This document shows, piece by piece, positions 26,511-35,065 of a DNA stretch of 64,000 bases. A program made the position numbers and the translations under genes. The stretch's first letter is position 1. Each line of letters begins with the position of its first letter. The stretch lies in assembly GCA_913056395.1 (NCBI GenBank), contig CAJXMG010000005.1, positions 46,536-110,535 of the forward strand, written 5' to 3'. Source of the stretch: an uncultured bacterium. Lineage in GTDB: Bacteria > Planctomycetota > UBA8108 > UBA1146. The notes below the pieces were generated by a model. That model was not told the DNA's origin. It searched no databases and worked only from the letters and a program-made list of their open reading frames with translations.

Positions 26511-27641
26511 ATGAAGATCGCCATCGTCTGTCACCCGACCCATGGAGGAAGTGGTGTGATCGCTTCCGAGTTGGGAATGCGATTGGCAAAGAATGGGCAC
26601 GAGATTCATTTCGTCTCCCACGAGAGACCCTTCCGACTCGACCCGCTGACCCTGGGAGTTCACTATCACCGGGTCAATGTTTCTTCGTATCCGCTCTTTC
26701 GCTATCCGCCCTATGCCCTGGCTCTGGCGAACCAGTTGTCGAGGGTTATCCAGGATCACGACATCGATATCATTCACGCCCACTATGCGATTCCCCATTC
26801 ATTGGCAGCGATTCTGGCGCGCAACATGAACGCGGATCATGGGGTCAAGGTAGTGACCACCCTTCACGGAACCGATATCACCCTTGTCGGTGCAGACCCG
26901 TCCTATACGGATATCACCCGTTGGGCGATGGAAGAAAGTGATCGTGTCACCGGTGTCAGCGACTGGCTCGCCCATGAAACCCACCATGAGCTCGGATCGC
27001 ATCTGCAGGTTGAGACGATCCCCAATGCCGTGGATACAGAGGCGTTTTCAGCCTCCAGGGGCTGTGATCAACTGCGGGCAAGATTTGCTCCGGAGGGTGA
27101 GCTACTTCTCGCTCACGTCAGCAACTTCAGGCCGGTCAAGCGCACGGGAGATGTCATTCGCATCTTCGCCAAAGCAACAGCGGGCCTCTCCGCCAGATTG
27201 TTGATGATCGGTGACGGACCAGATCGGGCTGCCGCAGAGAGTCTCGCCAAAGAACTGGGAGTCTGGGACAGGGTTCACTGGCTCGGTATCATCGATGACA
27301 CCGCACCCCTGCTTGCCAGTTCTGATCTCTTCCTTCTCCCCAGTGAAAACGAGTCCTTTGGACTGGCCGCCCTTGAAGCGATGGCGTGTGGATTGCCCGT
27401 GATCGCCACCGCTTCCGGTGGAATGCCGGAAGTGATCGTCGATGGCGAGACCGGTTTCCTCGCCCCGGTCGGGGATATTGAAGCCCTCTCCCGGGGCGCG
27501 CGAACGCTGTTGGAAGCTGCAGAACGAAGATCCCTCTTTGCGAGCACAGGGCGTCAAAGGGTGGAGGATCAATTCCGCTGGGATCCGGTCATCTCCCAGT
27601 ATGAAGAACTTTACGGACAGCTCTTTTCCGGCGGATCGTGA
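26511..27641 (+). CDS. bshA: N-acetyl-alpha-D-glucosaminyl L-malate synthase BshA
   Basis: BshA is a GT4 glycosyltransferase that joins UDP-GlcNAc to L-malate, the first step of bacillithiol synthesis. The 376 residues start MKIAIVCHPTHGGSGVIASE and include HFVSHERPFRL, HAHYAIPHSLAA, TLHGTDITLVG and the nucleotide-sugar motif NESFGLAALEAMACGLPVIA. The ATG at 26511 follows GGTGGGGG and lies next to the bshB stop; an upstream ATG at 26484 would overlap bshB. It ends the operon and overlaps the convergent mogA-type gene tail to tail by 31 bases. Confidence 0.95.
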   Translation: MKIAIVCHPTHGGSGVIASELGMRLAKNGHEIHFVSHERPFRLDPLTLGVHYHRVNVSSYPLFRYPPYALALANQLSRVIQDHDIDIIHAHYAIPHSLAAILARNMNADHGVKVVTTLHGTDITLVGADPSYTDITRWAMEESDRVTGVSDWLAHETHHELGSHLQVETIPNAVDTEAFSASRGCDQLRARFAPEGELLLAHVSNFRPVKRTGDVIRIFAKATAGLSARLLMIGDGPDRAAAESLAKELGVWDRVHWLGIIDDTAPLLASSDLFLLPSENESFGLAALEAMACGLPVIATASGGMPEVIVDGETGFLAPVGDIEALSRGARTLLEAAERRSLFASTGRQRVEDQFRWDPVISQYEELYGQLFSGGS

Positions 27642-28156
27642 GGAGCCGGGGCGGCACCTTCCGCTTCGATATCGGGACCCCCTGCAGTCTCGATGGCGTG
27701 GGGGATCGCCGGCCAGATCTCTTCCAGGCATTCAGCGATGGCTTTCGGGTTTCCGGGCAGATTGATGACCAGGCAGGTTCCCCGGCGACCGGCGATGGCA
27801 CGGGACAGGATCGCGGTAGGGACTCTATCCCACGTTTTCGCACGCATTTTTTCGCCAAATCCCGGGATCAGCACCTCACAGGCGTCGGCGGTGGCTTCGG
27901 GGGTCACGTCCCGCGGACCGAATCCGGTTCCGCCCGTGGTGATGACGAGGCAGCAAATTTCGGACATTTCCTCGATGGCCTCACGGATCAGATCCCGCTC
28001 ATCCGAGACGATACGCATTTCAAAGGGGGGGGAAGAGGGGATACGGGGCTCGAGCCAGCGGCGGACTTCGGGGCCGCCTTTGTCCTCGTAGACCCCTCTG
28101 AAGGCCCTGTCAGAGATGGTCAGAACGCCAATTGCGGGCATTTTGGGAGAATTCAT
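27611..28156 (-). CDS. Molybdopterin adenylyltransferase, MogA/MoaB family
   Basis: The 181-residue protein starts with PAIGVLTISDRAFRGVYEDK. It has VITTGGTGFGPRDVTPEAT, the MoCF_biosynth signature, and ends with LVINLPGNPKAIAECLEEI, all characteristic of MogA/MoaB proteins that adenylylate molybdopterin before metal insertion. The Pro-rich acidic last 20 residues are unusual and are encoded in the overlap with bshA. No other molybdenum cofactor gene is adjacent. Starts at 28156 or 28141 are both possible. Confidence 0.9.
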   Translation of the reverse strand: MNSPKMPAIGVLTISDRAFRGVYEDKGGPEVRRWLEPRIPSSPPFEMRIVSDERDLIREAIEEMSEICCLVITTGGTGFGPRDVTPEATADACEVLIPGFGEKMRAKTWDRVPTAILSRAIAGRRGTCLVINLPGNPKAIAECLEEIWPAIPHAIETAGGPDIEAEGAAPAPHDPPEKSCP

Positions 28157-28451
28157 CGGTCAAAACCGCCTTTCAGAATCACCATAAACCCCGATCCCGG
28201 ACCGAGAAAGGACTACAAATTCACCTCATTCTGGTGAACAATGGACATCTCGTGAGTGGAGAAGGATTTCAAAAAGTGTGGAAATTCCGCGAGGGATCTC
28301 CACCGGAAGACCGTCTTACTTATTGAGAAACCATATTCCCCGGGGATATCTGCCTTTTGATACAGTTTAGGGCAGTCGATCCTTCGGAATGAATGGTTGA
28401 CCCGTTTCAGAGCCCAAGCTGGCTTTGCCAGCATCAAGAGAGAGGAACGTC

Positions 28452-29132
28452 ATGCGTATCCTGACCCTCATTTTTGCGTTTCTTTTTGTGGTGACCACCG
28501 CCGGTTGGATGACTGCCCAGTCTCCCGATGGTGCCCGTCGCCCCCTCGATCTTCCTTCCGGAGGAGCGGGAGATGGAGACGATGAAGAAGACGCCCCGGA
28601 GACCATCAACTTCTGGGGAGGCGAGTATGAAGGCGATGCCTTCTTCTGGTGCCTGGACAAGTCCTGCTCCATGAGCTGGAACGGTGAGATCGAGGATCTC
28701 AAACAGGAGTTCACCCAGACTCTCAACTCCCTCTCTTCGCAAGCAGAGTTCGGAGTGGTGGCTTTCTCGGAAGGCCATATCGTCTGGAACCCGATGCCCC
28801 AGCGTGCCAACCCTGCCAACAAGGGTGCGGCCACCGCATGGGTGCTCAGTCTGAACGCCGCCGGCTGGACCTGCCTGGGTCCCGCGGCCGTGGAAACGCT
28901 CAACATTGCCAACCAGTCTTCGAAAGCCATGAAGCAGATGCTCGTGCTCTCCGACGGTGAGCCCTACTGCAACGGCACCAATACGGCGTCGCAGTGCCTC
29001 ACCGATGTCGCCGCCGCCAACTGGCAGCAGATTCCGGTGAACACCATCTACATCGCTTCCGATTCGGGAGGTATCCAGTTCATGCAGCAGCTCGCTGCCC
29101 AGAACAACGGAACCTTCTACCAGCCTCAGTAG
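28452..29132 (+). CDS. Secreted von Willebrand factor A-domain protein, copy 1
   Basis: The 226-residue product has a signal peptide (RILTLIFAFLFVVTTAGWM) and a conserved proregion-like stretch RRPLDLPSGG with an acidic DDEEDAPETI segment. A compact VWA domain follows, with MIDAS motif DKSCSMS near 70 and a later VLSDGEPYC. A Cys replaces the usual middle Gly of the MIDAS motif, and there are paired cysteines (FFWC, WTC, YC, QC) suitable for disulfides. GAGAGGAAC precedes the ATG. It is closely related to the copy at 30379 and is followed by a strong terminator. The binding partner is unknown. Confidence 0.8.
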   Translation: MRILTLIFAFLFVVTTAGWMTAQSPDGARRPLDLPSGGAGDGDDEEDAPETINFWGGEYEGDAFFWCLDKSCSMSWNGEIEDLKQEFTQTLNSLSSQAEFGVVAFSEGHIVWNPMPQRANPANKGAATAWVLSLNAAGWTCLGPAAVETLNIANQSSKAMKQMLVLSDGEPYCNGTNTASQCLTDVAAANWQQIPVNTIYIASDSGGIQFMQQLAAQNNGTFYQPQ

Positions 29133-29152
29133 GGCGGGTTCGAAGTTCATTC

Positions 29153-29189
29153 AAAGGTCGAAGTCCTTTCAGGGCTTCGACCTTTTTTT
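29153..29189 (+). terminator. Rho-independent terminator after VWA copy 1
   Basis: AAAGGTCGAAG pairs with CTTCGACCTTT over 11 bases with an 11-base loop, followed by seven T. It separates the VWA gene from the PfkB kinase gene. Confidence 0.92.
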
Positions 29190-29217
29190 GTCGGAAGATT
29201 CAGGGAAGAGGATCGTG

Positions 29218-30174
29218 ATGAAAAAAAAGGTCATCTGTATGGGAGCGGTCGTCGCCGATCTGGTCGCACTGCCCGTCACTTCCCTGCCCGCACCCGGAGG
29301 ATCTGCTCGATCTCCCGAGATCACCCTGCATATAGGAGGATGCGCCGCCAATAGTGCGACCGGATTGGCACGCCTCGGAAGGGAAGTACACCTTTGCGGT
29401 GCGGTGGGGGCTGATCCCTTTGGCCATTTCCTCAAGGATGCCCTGCAGAGGGAGGGGGTCCTCCTGGATCATTTCCAGGTTCGCGAAGGGCATCGCACCG
29501 GGAGTACTTTTGTCATCAACACCAAGGGGGAGGACCGCCGATTCATCTCGGATACCGGTGCCAATGATGGCGACTGGCCACAGCAGGTTTCCAATAGCCT
29601 TCTGGATGACGCTGCTGTGATTTCGGTTCATGCCCATGGATTGGCGGATCGTCCCCATCTCGATGAATTGTTGACCTGGTTCAAAGCCGCACGGGCCGGT
29701 GGAACCCGGGTGATTCTCGATATCATTCGGATTCCCGGCCGGCCATTGTTGGAGGAGCTGGAGTCCCTGCTTCCTCACGTGGATCTCTTTACACCCAATG
29801 AACAGGAAGCACTGGCCCTGACCGGTGAATCGGAAGCCACAACCGCTGCCGAAAGATTCAGGCAAATGGGGGCACAGGCAGTGGTCGTCACCCGCGGTGA
29901 GGATGGACTGGTCTGGGTCGACGGCGAAGGGACTGGGTCCTTGCCTGCTCCTTCAGTGCAGGAGGTGGATGCCACCGGCTGTGGTGACGGATTTATCGCA
30001 GGGTGCATCGATGCAGGTCTTGATGGGTTACCCCTGCGGGATCAGTTGATCCGTGGAAGCATGGTGGGGGCCCTCGTCAGTCAGCAACCGGGAGCCATCG
30101 TGGGACTTCCCGATCGCGAGAGACTCGAATCGATGTTCCAGAAACATCAGTCCCTCTATTCCGAACTTTCCTGA
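29218..30174 (+). CDS. PfkB-family carbohydrate or nucleoside kinase
   Basis: The 318-residue product is a ribokinase-like kinase. It begins VICMGAVVADLVALPV, has the GGCAANSATGLARLG sugar-binding signature near 40-55 and the C-terminal ATP/anion-hole motif DATGCGDGFIAG near 250, where Asp253-like is the catalytic base. The usual DTTGAGD has an A-to-C change. The ATG at 29218 has GAAGAGGA ahead. The substrate cannot be told from sequence. It sits alone between two VWA paralogues, after a terminator. Confidence 0.85.
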   Translation: MKKKVICMGAVVADLVALPVTSLPAPGGSARSPEITLHIGGCAANSATGLARLGREVHLCGAVGADPFGHFLKDALQREGVLLDHFQVREGHRTGSTFVINTKGEDRRFISDTGANDGDWPQQVSNSLLDDAAVISVHAHGLADRPHLDELLTWFKAARAGGTRVILDIIRIPGRPLLEELESLLPHVDLFTPNEQEALALTGESEATTAAERFRQMGAQAVVVTRGEDGLVWVDGEGTGSLPAPSVQEVDATGCGDGFIAGCIDAGLDGLPLRDQLIRGSMVGALVSQQPGAIVGLPDRERLESMFQKHQSLYSELS

Positions 30175-30378
30175 AGCCGGAACATATTCCCCAACTCCTC
30201 TTCCAGGGGCAACTCCTGTGCCTGCCAACTTCCCCTCAAAGTGGGCTGATGAAGGGGGTTAGGGCGAAACTTCTCTGACAGAAAGAACTGTCACGGCAGC
30301 GTGATCCGCAGGGCTAATCCCCAACGGGTCTGCGCCGGAAATCGTCAGACAAGTTTCGGAGAGAGAGGGAGAGACCCG

Positions 30379-31095
30379 ATGTCCTCCATGATGTCCCCAG
30401 GCCCCCTGCGAGGATGGGCCATTTGTTTCATGACCTTGTTCCTGCTTGGATCGATGGGCCTTACCGCCTATTCCCTTGAGCAACCGGAGGGTCGACCCCG
30501 CCCCCTCGATCTGCCTTCTGGAGGTGGAGGTTCCGCCGACGATGAAGAGGATGCTCCAGAGACGATCCTCTTCTACGGCAACGGTTACGAGGGTGATGCC
30601 TTCTTCTGGTGCCTCGACAAGTCCGGTTCGATGGATTGGGGCGGAGCCATGGAAGACCTCAAGCAGGAGGTCACCGCTTCCGTCAATTCCCTCAGCCCCG
30701 AGGCCGAGTTCAGCCTGGTGTCTTTCAGCTCCAACACTGTGATCTGGTCTCCACAACCGAAGCGGGCTACCTCTGGCAACAAGGCGTCGGCCATCGCTTG
30801 GCTCAATACCTTGGTTCCGGACGGCTGGACCTGCTTGTCACCGGCTGCAATTACAACATTGCAGATCTGTAATCAATCGAGCAAGCCTTCGCGCCAAATG
30901 ATCATTCTGAGTGATGGGGTTCCGACCTGCGACAGTGTCGACACTTCGAACACGGCCCTTTCGGAGATCACCTCTGCCAACTGGCAGCAGGTTCCGATTC
31001 ATACCATCTACATCAACGATGACTCCGAAGGCATCAGCTTCATGCAACTCCTTGCGGCGCAGAACTTCGGTACCTTCTACGTCTTCACCAATTGA
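30379..31095 (+). CDS. Secreted von Willebrand factor A-domain protein, copy 2
   Basis: The 238-residue product has a signal-type N-terminus (AICFMTLFLLGSMGLTAYS), then the same RPRPLDLPSGGGG and DDEEDAPETI proregion as the copy at 28452, and a VWA domain with canonical MIDAS DKSGSMD near 80 and IILSDGVPTC. Cysteines are largely conserved with copy 1. The start ATG has GGAGAG upstream; the frame opens further back at 30301 without a ribosome site. The two copies share length, layout and most motifs, so they arose by duplication, with the PfkB gene between them. Confidence 0.8.
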   Translation: MSSMMSPGPLRGWAICFMTLFLLGSMGLTAYSLEQPEGRPRPLDLPSGGGGSADDEEDAPETILFYGNGYEGDAFFWCLDKSGSMDWGGAMEDLKQEVTASVNSLSPEAEFSLVSFSSNTVIWSPQPKRATSGNKASAIAWLNTLVPDGWTCLSPAAITTLQICNQSSKPSRQMIILSDGVPTCDSVDTSNTALSEITSANWQQVPIHTIYINDDSEGISFMQLLAAQNFGTFYVFTN

Positions 31096-31115
31096 TCGGG
31101 TCGAAGATCGCAAAG

Positions 31116-31152
31116 AAAAGGCCCGTCGCTCAGTGAGCGACGGGCCTTTTTT
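31116..31152. terminator. Bidirectional terminator between VWA copy 2 and the HNH gene
   Basis: AAAAGGCCCGTCGCTCA and TGAGCGACGGGCCTTTT are an almost perfect 17-base palindrome with T-runs on both strands. It lies between two convergent genes and can serve both. Confidence 0.93.
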
Positions 31153-31157
31153 AATGC

Positions 31158-31754
31158 TTATTTTCGAAAGTCTGTGGAGTCACGGTTTCCTTTGCCTTGA
31201 TTACACGCCCGACAGAGAACCTGCAGATTCTCTATGTCGTTTGAGCCTCCTTTTGATCTTGGAATGATGTGATCGATGTGTAGTGGAAGCCTTTCCTCAT
31301 AAAGGGAGTCACCCTCGCTGACTTTACAAAGCTCACATCGTTTGTTTGCCCGTTTCAGTACTTCATAGCGCACATCTCCTGGAATAGGTTCTGGGGTGAA
31401 TCGGTCCCAAAACTCATTTCCTTTTCTAGTGCGAATAAAATCATGAATCTTCTGTTCACATAGCAACTTTATCTCGCTTTTTTCTTCAAGGTTTTTTGTT
31501 GAGTATTTGAGTGAGATAAAATCCCCATTTTTTTCAATAATTTCATGTTTGCTCAATACGGGTACAGGCATCTTTTTGATTCGATCTTCGTAATAAGCGA
31601 TTTGTGCTTCATCCATATTCAGTACTGCGATTGCGAGTTGACGAATAGAAGAAGTTCCACCAGATTCTAGTAATGCCTTTATCAGTAATGGTTGATAGAT
31701 ATGTGACATGCTCATTTTATTACAAATGAAATCAACTAAAGCCTGATGGTTCAT
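31158..31754 (-). CDS. HNH endonuclease, AT-rich
   Basis: The 198-residue protein ends in an HNH nuclease domain: CELCKV, then HIDHIIPRSKGGSNDIENLQ and CRACNQGKGNRD. This gives two Cys pairs for zinc and the His-Asn-His catalytic set. The N-terminal 130 residues hold a helical segment (QLAIAVLNMDEAQIAYYEDR) and FISLKYSTK, seen in widespread stand-alone HNH proteins. The gene is visibly more AT-rich than its neighbours, suggesting transfer. A role in defence or DNA repair is possible but nothing adjacent proves it. Confidence 0.8.
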   Translation of the reverse strand: MNHQALVDFICNKMSMSHIYQPLLIKALLESGGTSSIRQLAIAVLNMDEAQIAYYEDRIKKMPVPVLSKHEIIEKNGDFISLKYSTKNLEEKSEIKLLCEQKIHDFIRTRKGNEFWDRFTPEPIPGDVRYEVLKRANKRCELCKVSEGDSLYEERLPLHIDHIIPRSKGGSNDIENLQVLCRACNQGKGNRDSTDFRK

Positions 31755-31834
31755 AACAGTCCCTTAGCAAAATTTGAGAATGGCAAACTGCGTCTCATTA
31801 TTCTAAATCTAGATTCGAGGCCTTTGATTTAACC

Positions 31835-33436
31835 TCACAGTCTCGCCTGAAGCCGGCAGGCGAGGGCATTCCATGGCTGGTCGAGTTGATCGTAAATCTC
31901 TGCCAACTGCAGAAGCAGGGGGGAGAGGCTCGGATGTTTTGGGTTGAGTGTGCGTAACTCTGTGACTGATTTCACGAGCCGCTCTTCGGTAGCGAGGATC
32001 AGCTCGCGCATACGGGCAGATTCGTTATTGGGGCGCTGAACCCGTTCCTGGAAGGCAAGAAGGTGGTCGATCGCCTCTTCCGCGGTCACCTGCCACTCAG
32101 GAACCTGAGGGGCTTGCCAGGATTGCCAGCTCACCAGACTTCCCCCTCCGACCAAAGCGATCAGGATCAGCCGGCGAATCCAGAGTCCCTTACCGTCAAA
32201 GCGTTTGCGAAAATCAGGATTTCCACGGTGGGCATGGAGAATGCGGATTCGCTGCAGAGTGGAGGGGTGCCGCCAACTGGATTTCTCAAGGGGCTGGGGA
32301 TTGTGTTGCCGCAATCTCAGGAGGGCCTGAATGATGGAGCCCGGTTTTTCACAAAGAGATTCACTGTAGAGATCCGCTTCGTGTTCCATATGGTGTGAGA
32401 GATTGCGAAAACCAAAGTAAAACAGGGCTAGAAACAGACACGGCGTGATCCAAAAAACCATGTCTTCGGGGAAGATTTTGGCGAGCCATTCATCTGCCAG
32501 CCCTGCCCATAGAACCACAGCACCGCAAAAGAGCAGATAGATCCAAAGATGAAACCTGCGGGCGTGGGCCAACTCATGGGCGAGGACCGCGTCCTGCTCG
32601 TCTTCACTTAGCGAGTCGAGGAGGACATCGGTCATGAAGACCCTGCGCTGGTAGGGGAGGAGTCCGGTCATCATGGCATTGGCCATCGGCCGTTGGCCGG
32701 TTTGCCAGATCTTGGGCTGGACATCCCGCAGGCCGGATTTTTGGCACAGGGCAAGAAAGCGATCCTTCATCGACCCGGCAGGCAGTGGCGTGCTCTTCAG
32801 GATCTTCTCAAAGAGCCAGGGTGCCAGACCCAAAATCAGCAATACAGGAAGGCCAATGAGAAAGATTTGAGCCGGCGATGGGAGAGCCATAAACAGGTCT
32901 GGATTGAGGCGGGTCCACTCTTCCAGACCCTGAATCACTGCAAAGGGCATCAACACGATCAGGTTGGGTCGCAGGACTCTCCACATTTCTGCGCGCTGGC
33001 CAGAGGCACTGGCGATACCAGAGGCACGGCCTTGCGGAAGGGACAAAAGGGCGAGCCCTGCCAGCAGCGGAAGACATGCCAGCAGCATCGTCACTCCGTA
33101 AGCTCCGCTCGGAATGACGGAAGCAACGGTCCCTGACCAGTCAAAGGCCAACAGGGAGGCGGCCCACGCGAACAGGGAAGTCAGGGATCCGGAGATCTGG
33201 GCTCGAACCCAACGTCGCCGTGTCAGCGGTCTTTTACCCGTGCGACCCAACGAATCGGGCCAAAGGAGCAATCCACTGACCAAAGCGGGCATCAGCACCA
33301 ATGAAACCAGAGGCCACACCCACCGCGCCACTCCCCAAATTTCCGAACCCCAACCATTCAGCCCTAGAATCTCCTGAAGATCAGGAGTCAGGTTCCAAAG
33401 GATCAGAGCCAGAAAAAAGACGCCAAGTGCAGGCAA
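31835..33436 (-). CDS. M48-family membrane metallopeptidase
   Basis: The 533-residue protein has about six membrane segments in the first 210 residues, then a protease domain with zinc motif AVLAHELAHARRFH near 285 flanked by two more membrane segments, the HtpX/STE24-like layout. The downstream EHEADLYSE supplies the third zinc ligand. The C-terminal 100 residues (from about 430) are helical and outside the family core. The start is TTG with AAGGA seven bases ahead. Substrates of this type are usually membrane proteins. Confidence 0.85.
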   Translation of the reverse strand: MPALGVFFLALILWNLTPDLQEILGLNGWGSEIWGVARWVWPLVSLVLMPALVSGLLLWPDSLGRTGKRPLTRRRWVRAQISGSLTSLFAWAASLLAFDWSGTVASVIPSGAYGVTMLLACLPLLAGLALLSLPQGRASGIASASGQRAEMWRVLRPNLIVLMPFAVIQGLEEWTRLNPDLFMALPSPAQIFLIGLPVLLILGLAPWLFEKILKSTPLPAGSMKDRFLALCQKSGLRDVQPKIWQTGQRPMANAMMTGLLPYQRRVFMTDVLLDSLSEDEQDAVLAHELAHARRFHLWIYLLFCGAVVLWAGLADEWLAKIFPEDMVFWITPCLFLALFYFGFRNLSHHMEHEADLYSESLCEKPGSIIQALLRLRQHNPQPLEKSSWRHPSTLQRIRILHAHRGNPDFRKRFDGKGLWIRRLILIALVGGGSLVSWQSWQAPQVPEWQVTAEEAIDHLLAFQERVQRPNNESARMRELILATEERLVKSVTELRTLNPKHPSLSPLLLQLAEIYDQLDQPWNALACRLQARL

Positions 33437-33474
33437 GTGAGATCCTTATCCGGGATTTCGAGTCTGTTGAGCGA

Positions 33475-33990
33475 TTAAAAATAAAATTGTACACCAAGAG
33501 AGAGATTAGAAAATTTTGCGGTACTGGCATCAAAGTGCAGGTATGAAAAATCAACACTGCTGGATTCAGATAGTGAAGTACTCAACCCCAATCCATAGTA
33601 AAACTCATCATCATCAATACTGCCGTTGAAGATGGTGCCGGATAAGTCTGTTTCCCAGAATGCCTGACCAAACCTGAGATACGCACTGAGGGTATCTTCA
33701 GTGGTTAAATTGACTCTTCCGCCAATGTGCAAAGAACTGAAATCAAACCCGATGGAATCGATTCCGTCTGTAATGACGAATTCATCCACCGACGAGAACC
33801 CAAGTTCCAGGCTAAAACGTTCGTTGAAAGAATGGCCTCCCCAAAGGGAGTAGCTATTCTCCGTGGTGCTGGCCCCATCCAGCGAAAATTTTCCTTCTCC
33901 GAAAGAAACAGTCCCATAGAACTGTGCAGATAAAGTTGTGGACTGAAAAAAGAATGTTGCAAAGACAAGTGCAAATCCAAGAAATCTCAT
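33475..33990 (-). CDS. Small outer-membrane beta-barrel protein, copy 1
   Basis: The 171-residue product has a signal peptide ending around TLSAQ and then alternating hydrophobic-polar strands. Examples are SLELGFSSVDEF and YYGLGLSTSLSESSSVDFSY, with a C-terminal LGVQFYF ending in Phe, typical of OmpA/OmpW-like barrels of about eight strands. It is AT-rich. A related protein of similar size lies at 34153-34638, with the same AYxRFGxAFWExxLxG and DDDxFYYGxG-type spacing. Function unknown. Confidence 0.6.
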   Translation of the reverse strand: MRFLGFALVFATFFFQSTTLSAQFYGTVSFGEGKFSLDGASTTENSYSLWGGHSFNERFSLELGFSSVDEFVITDGIDSIGFDFSSLHIGGRVNLTTEDTLSAYLRFGQAFWETDLSGTIFNGSIDDDEFYYGLGLSTSLSESSSVDFSYLHFDASTAKFSNLSLGVQFYF

Positions 33991-34065
33991 AAAGGCCTCG
34001 ATTCAGTAGTAAAAAACTCTGGATTATTTCGACAGATTCATTCTTAAGGCGAATTGAGTGTGCCG

Positions 34066-34105
34066 AAAAAAAATCGACCAAGGAAAAAGATTTCCTTGAT
34101 CGATT
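34066..34105 (-). terminator. Terminator after beta-barrel copy 2
   Basis: On the minus strand, AATCGA-x-CAAGGAAA pairs with its complement over 14 bases with one mismatch and an AAGA-type loop, followed by eight T. It lies between the two barrel genes, so copy 1 probably has its own promoter. Confidence 0.8.
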
Positions 34106-34152
34106 ATGGTTTTCGTTCGGAATGTTGCTCCATTGAAGGGCGTACACAAGGT

Positions 34153-34638
34153 TTAGAAATCCACTGCGAGGCCAAACCCCAAGTTTTTCATGGAAGCGGC
34201 ACCGAAATCATGCTTCATCCAGTCAAATGTAAGTGCCATTTTGTCTGAAACTCTATAACTTCCACCAAAACCAAAGTACAAGTCTTCTTCGTCATCTGTG
34301 AGGCCAAGTAATTCAATTTCATAAAACGCCATGCCCATTTTGAAGTGAGCAGCAAAATTTTCCTCCAGTGGTAAAAAAAACTTACCACCGATTGTGAACG
34401 CACTTATTTCAGCAGTGATTCCAAGGTCTGTAAATGATCCGTAGTCGATGAATCCACCCTCGATTGCGAAATTTTCTGATAGAGAGGAGCCTCCGTAAAT
34501 ACTCACACTGGTGGAGTCAAATCCGGTTGAGAGTTCACTTTGGCCAGCGAGAAACTCTACATACCCGGATTGAGCAGAAACTTCTGTGCCAAAGAATATT
34601 GAAAAAAGTGCTACACCCAAAACTAAATTTTTAAACAC
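34153..34638 (-). CDS. Small outer-membrane beta-barrel protein, copy 2
   Basis: The 161-residue product begins with a signal peptide (NLVLGVALFSIFFGTEVSAQ) and continues with amphipathic strands: SVSIYGGSSLSENFAIEGGF, KFFLPLEENFAAHFKMGMAF, and a C-terminal NLGFGLAVDF ending in Phe. It is AT-rich. It matches copy 1 in length, strand order and motif positions, so it is a paralogue, although identity is moderate. No function is recognised. Confidence 0.6.
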   Translation of the reverse strand: MFKNLVLGVALFSIFFGTEVSAQSGYVEFLAGQSELSTGFDSTSVSIYGGSSLSENFAIEGGFIDYGSFTDLGITAEISAFTIGGKFFLPLEENFAAHFKMGMAFYEIELLGLTDDEEDLYFGFGGSYRVSDKMALTFDWMKHDFGAASMKNLGFGLAVDF

Positions 34639-34826
34639 ACCGACCTCTTTTCCATAGCTTTCATTACTAAAAACTAATTTCCCATCTTCTCAGCATATTA
34701 TTAGTTATTCATTTTGCGGTTCAACAGAAAAAAAACCCTTATTCACCTTCCGATAGTATTTGAGTTCGCAATTCAGAATACAGTCTTTAGTTGTTTTGTT
34801 AATAAAAGCTTGCATAACACCACAAG

Positions 34827-34988
34827 GTGAAAATTTCGCGTCATCGTCCAAAACTGCGGATCATTCTAAATGCTGTCTTCTCGACCCTAGCGTCTCATCT
34901 AGGAGTCTCGGTGGTTTGCGGTGAGGACCCCAATGCGGCAGATCCCAGTCTGGATTGCGAAACTTTCACGAGTTGTCCCGAGCCCTGA
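34827..34988 (+). CDS. Possible small secreted peptide (53 residues)
   Basis: A GTG-started frame encodes a basic N-terminus (KISRHRPKLR), a hydrophobic stretch (IILNAVFSTLASHLGVSVV) and an acidic, four-cysteine tail (CGEDPNAADPSLDCETFTSC), which looks like a signal peptide plus a small mature peptide. A perfect terminator begins 22 bases after the stop. The ribosome site (AAGG touching the GTG) is poor. It could also be the remnant of a longer gene in this AT-rich 400-base stretch, which otherwise shows nothing. Confidence 0.3.
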   Translation: MKISRHRPKLRIILNAVFSTLASHLGVSVVCGEDPNAADPSLDCETFTSCPEP

Positions 34989-35010
34989 TGTTGCGTGATC
35001 ACTTTCAATG

Positions 35011-35051
35011 AAAAAACCCCTTCCGGGCCATGGGCCCGGAAGGGGTTTTTT
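35011..35051. terminator. Bidirectional rho-independent terminator
   Basis: AAAAAACCCCTTCCGGGCC and GGCCCGGAAGGGGTTTTTT form a perfect 19-base inverted repeat around ATG. It has T-runs on both strands and serves the PilZ gene to the right and any transcript from the left. Confidence 0.95.
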
Positions 35052-35065
35052 GCTGTCGGGTTGCT

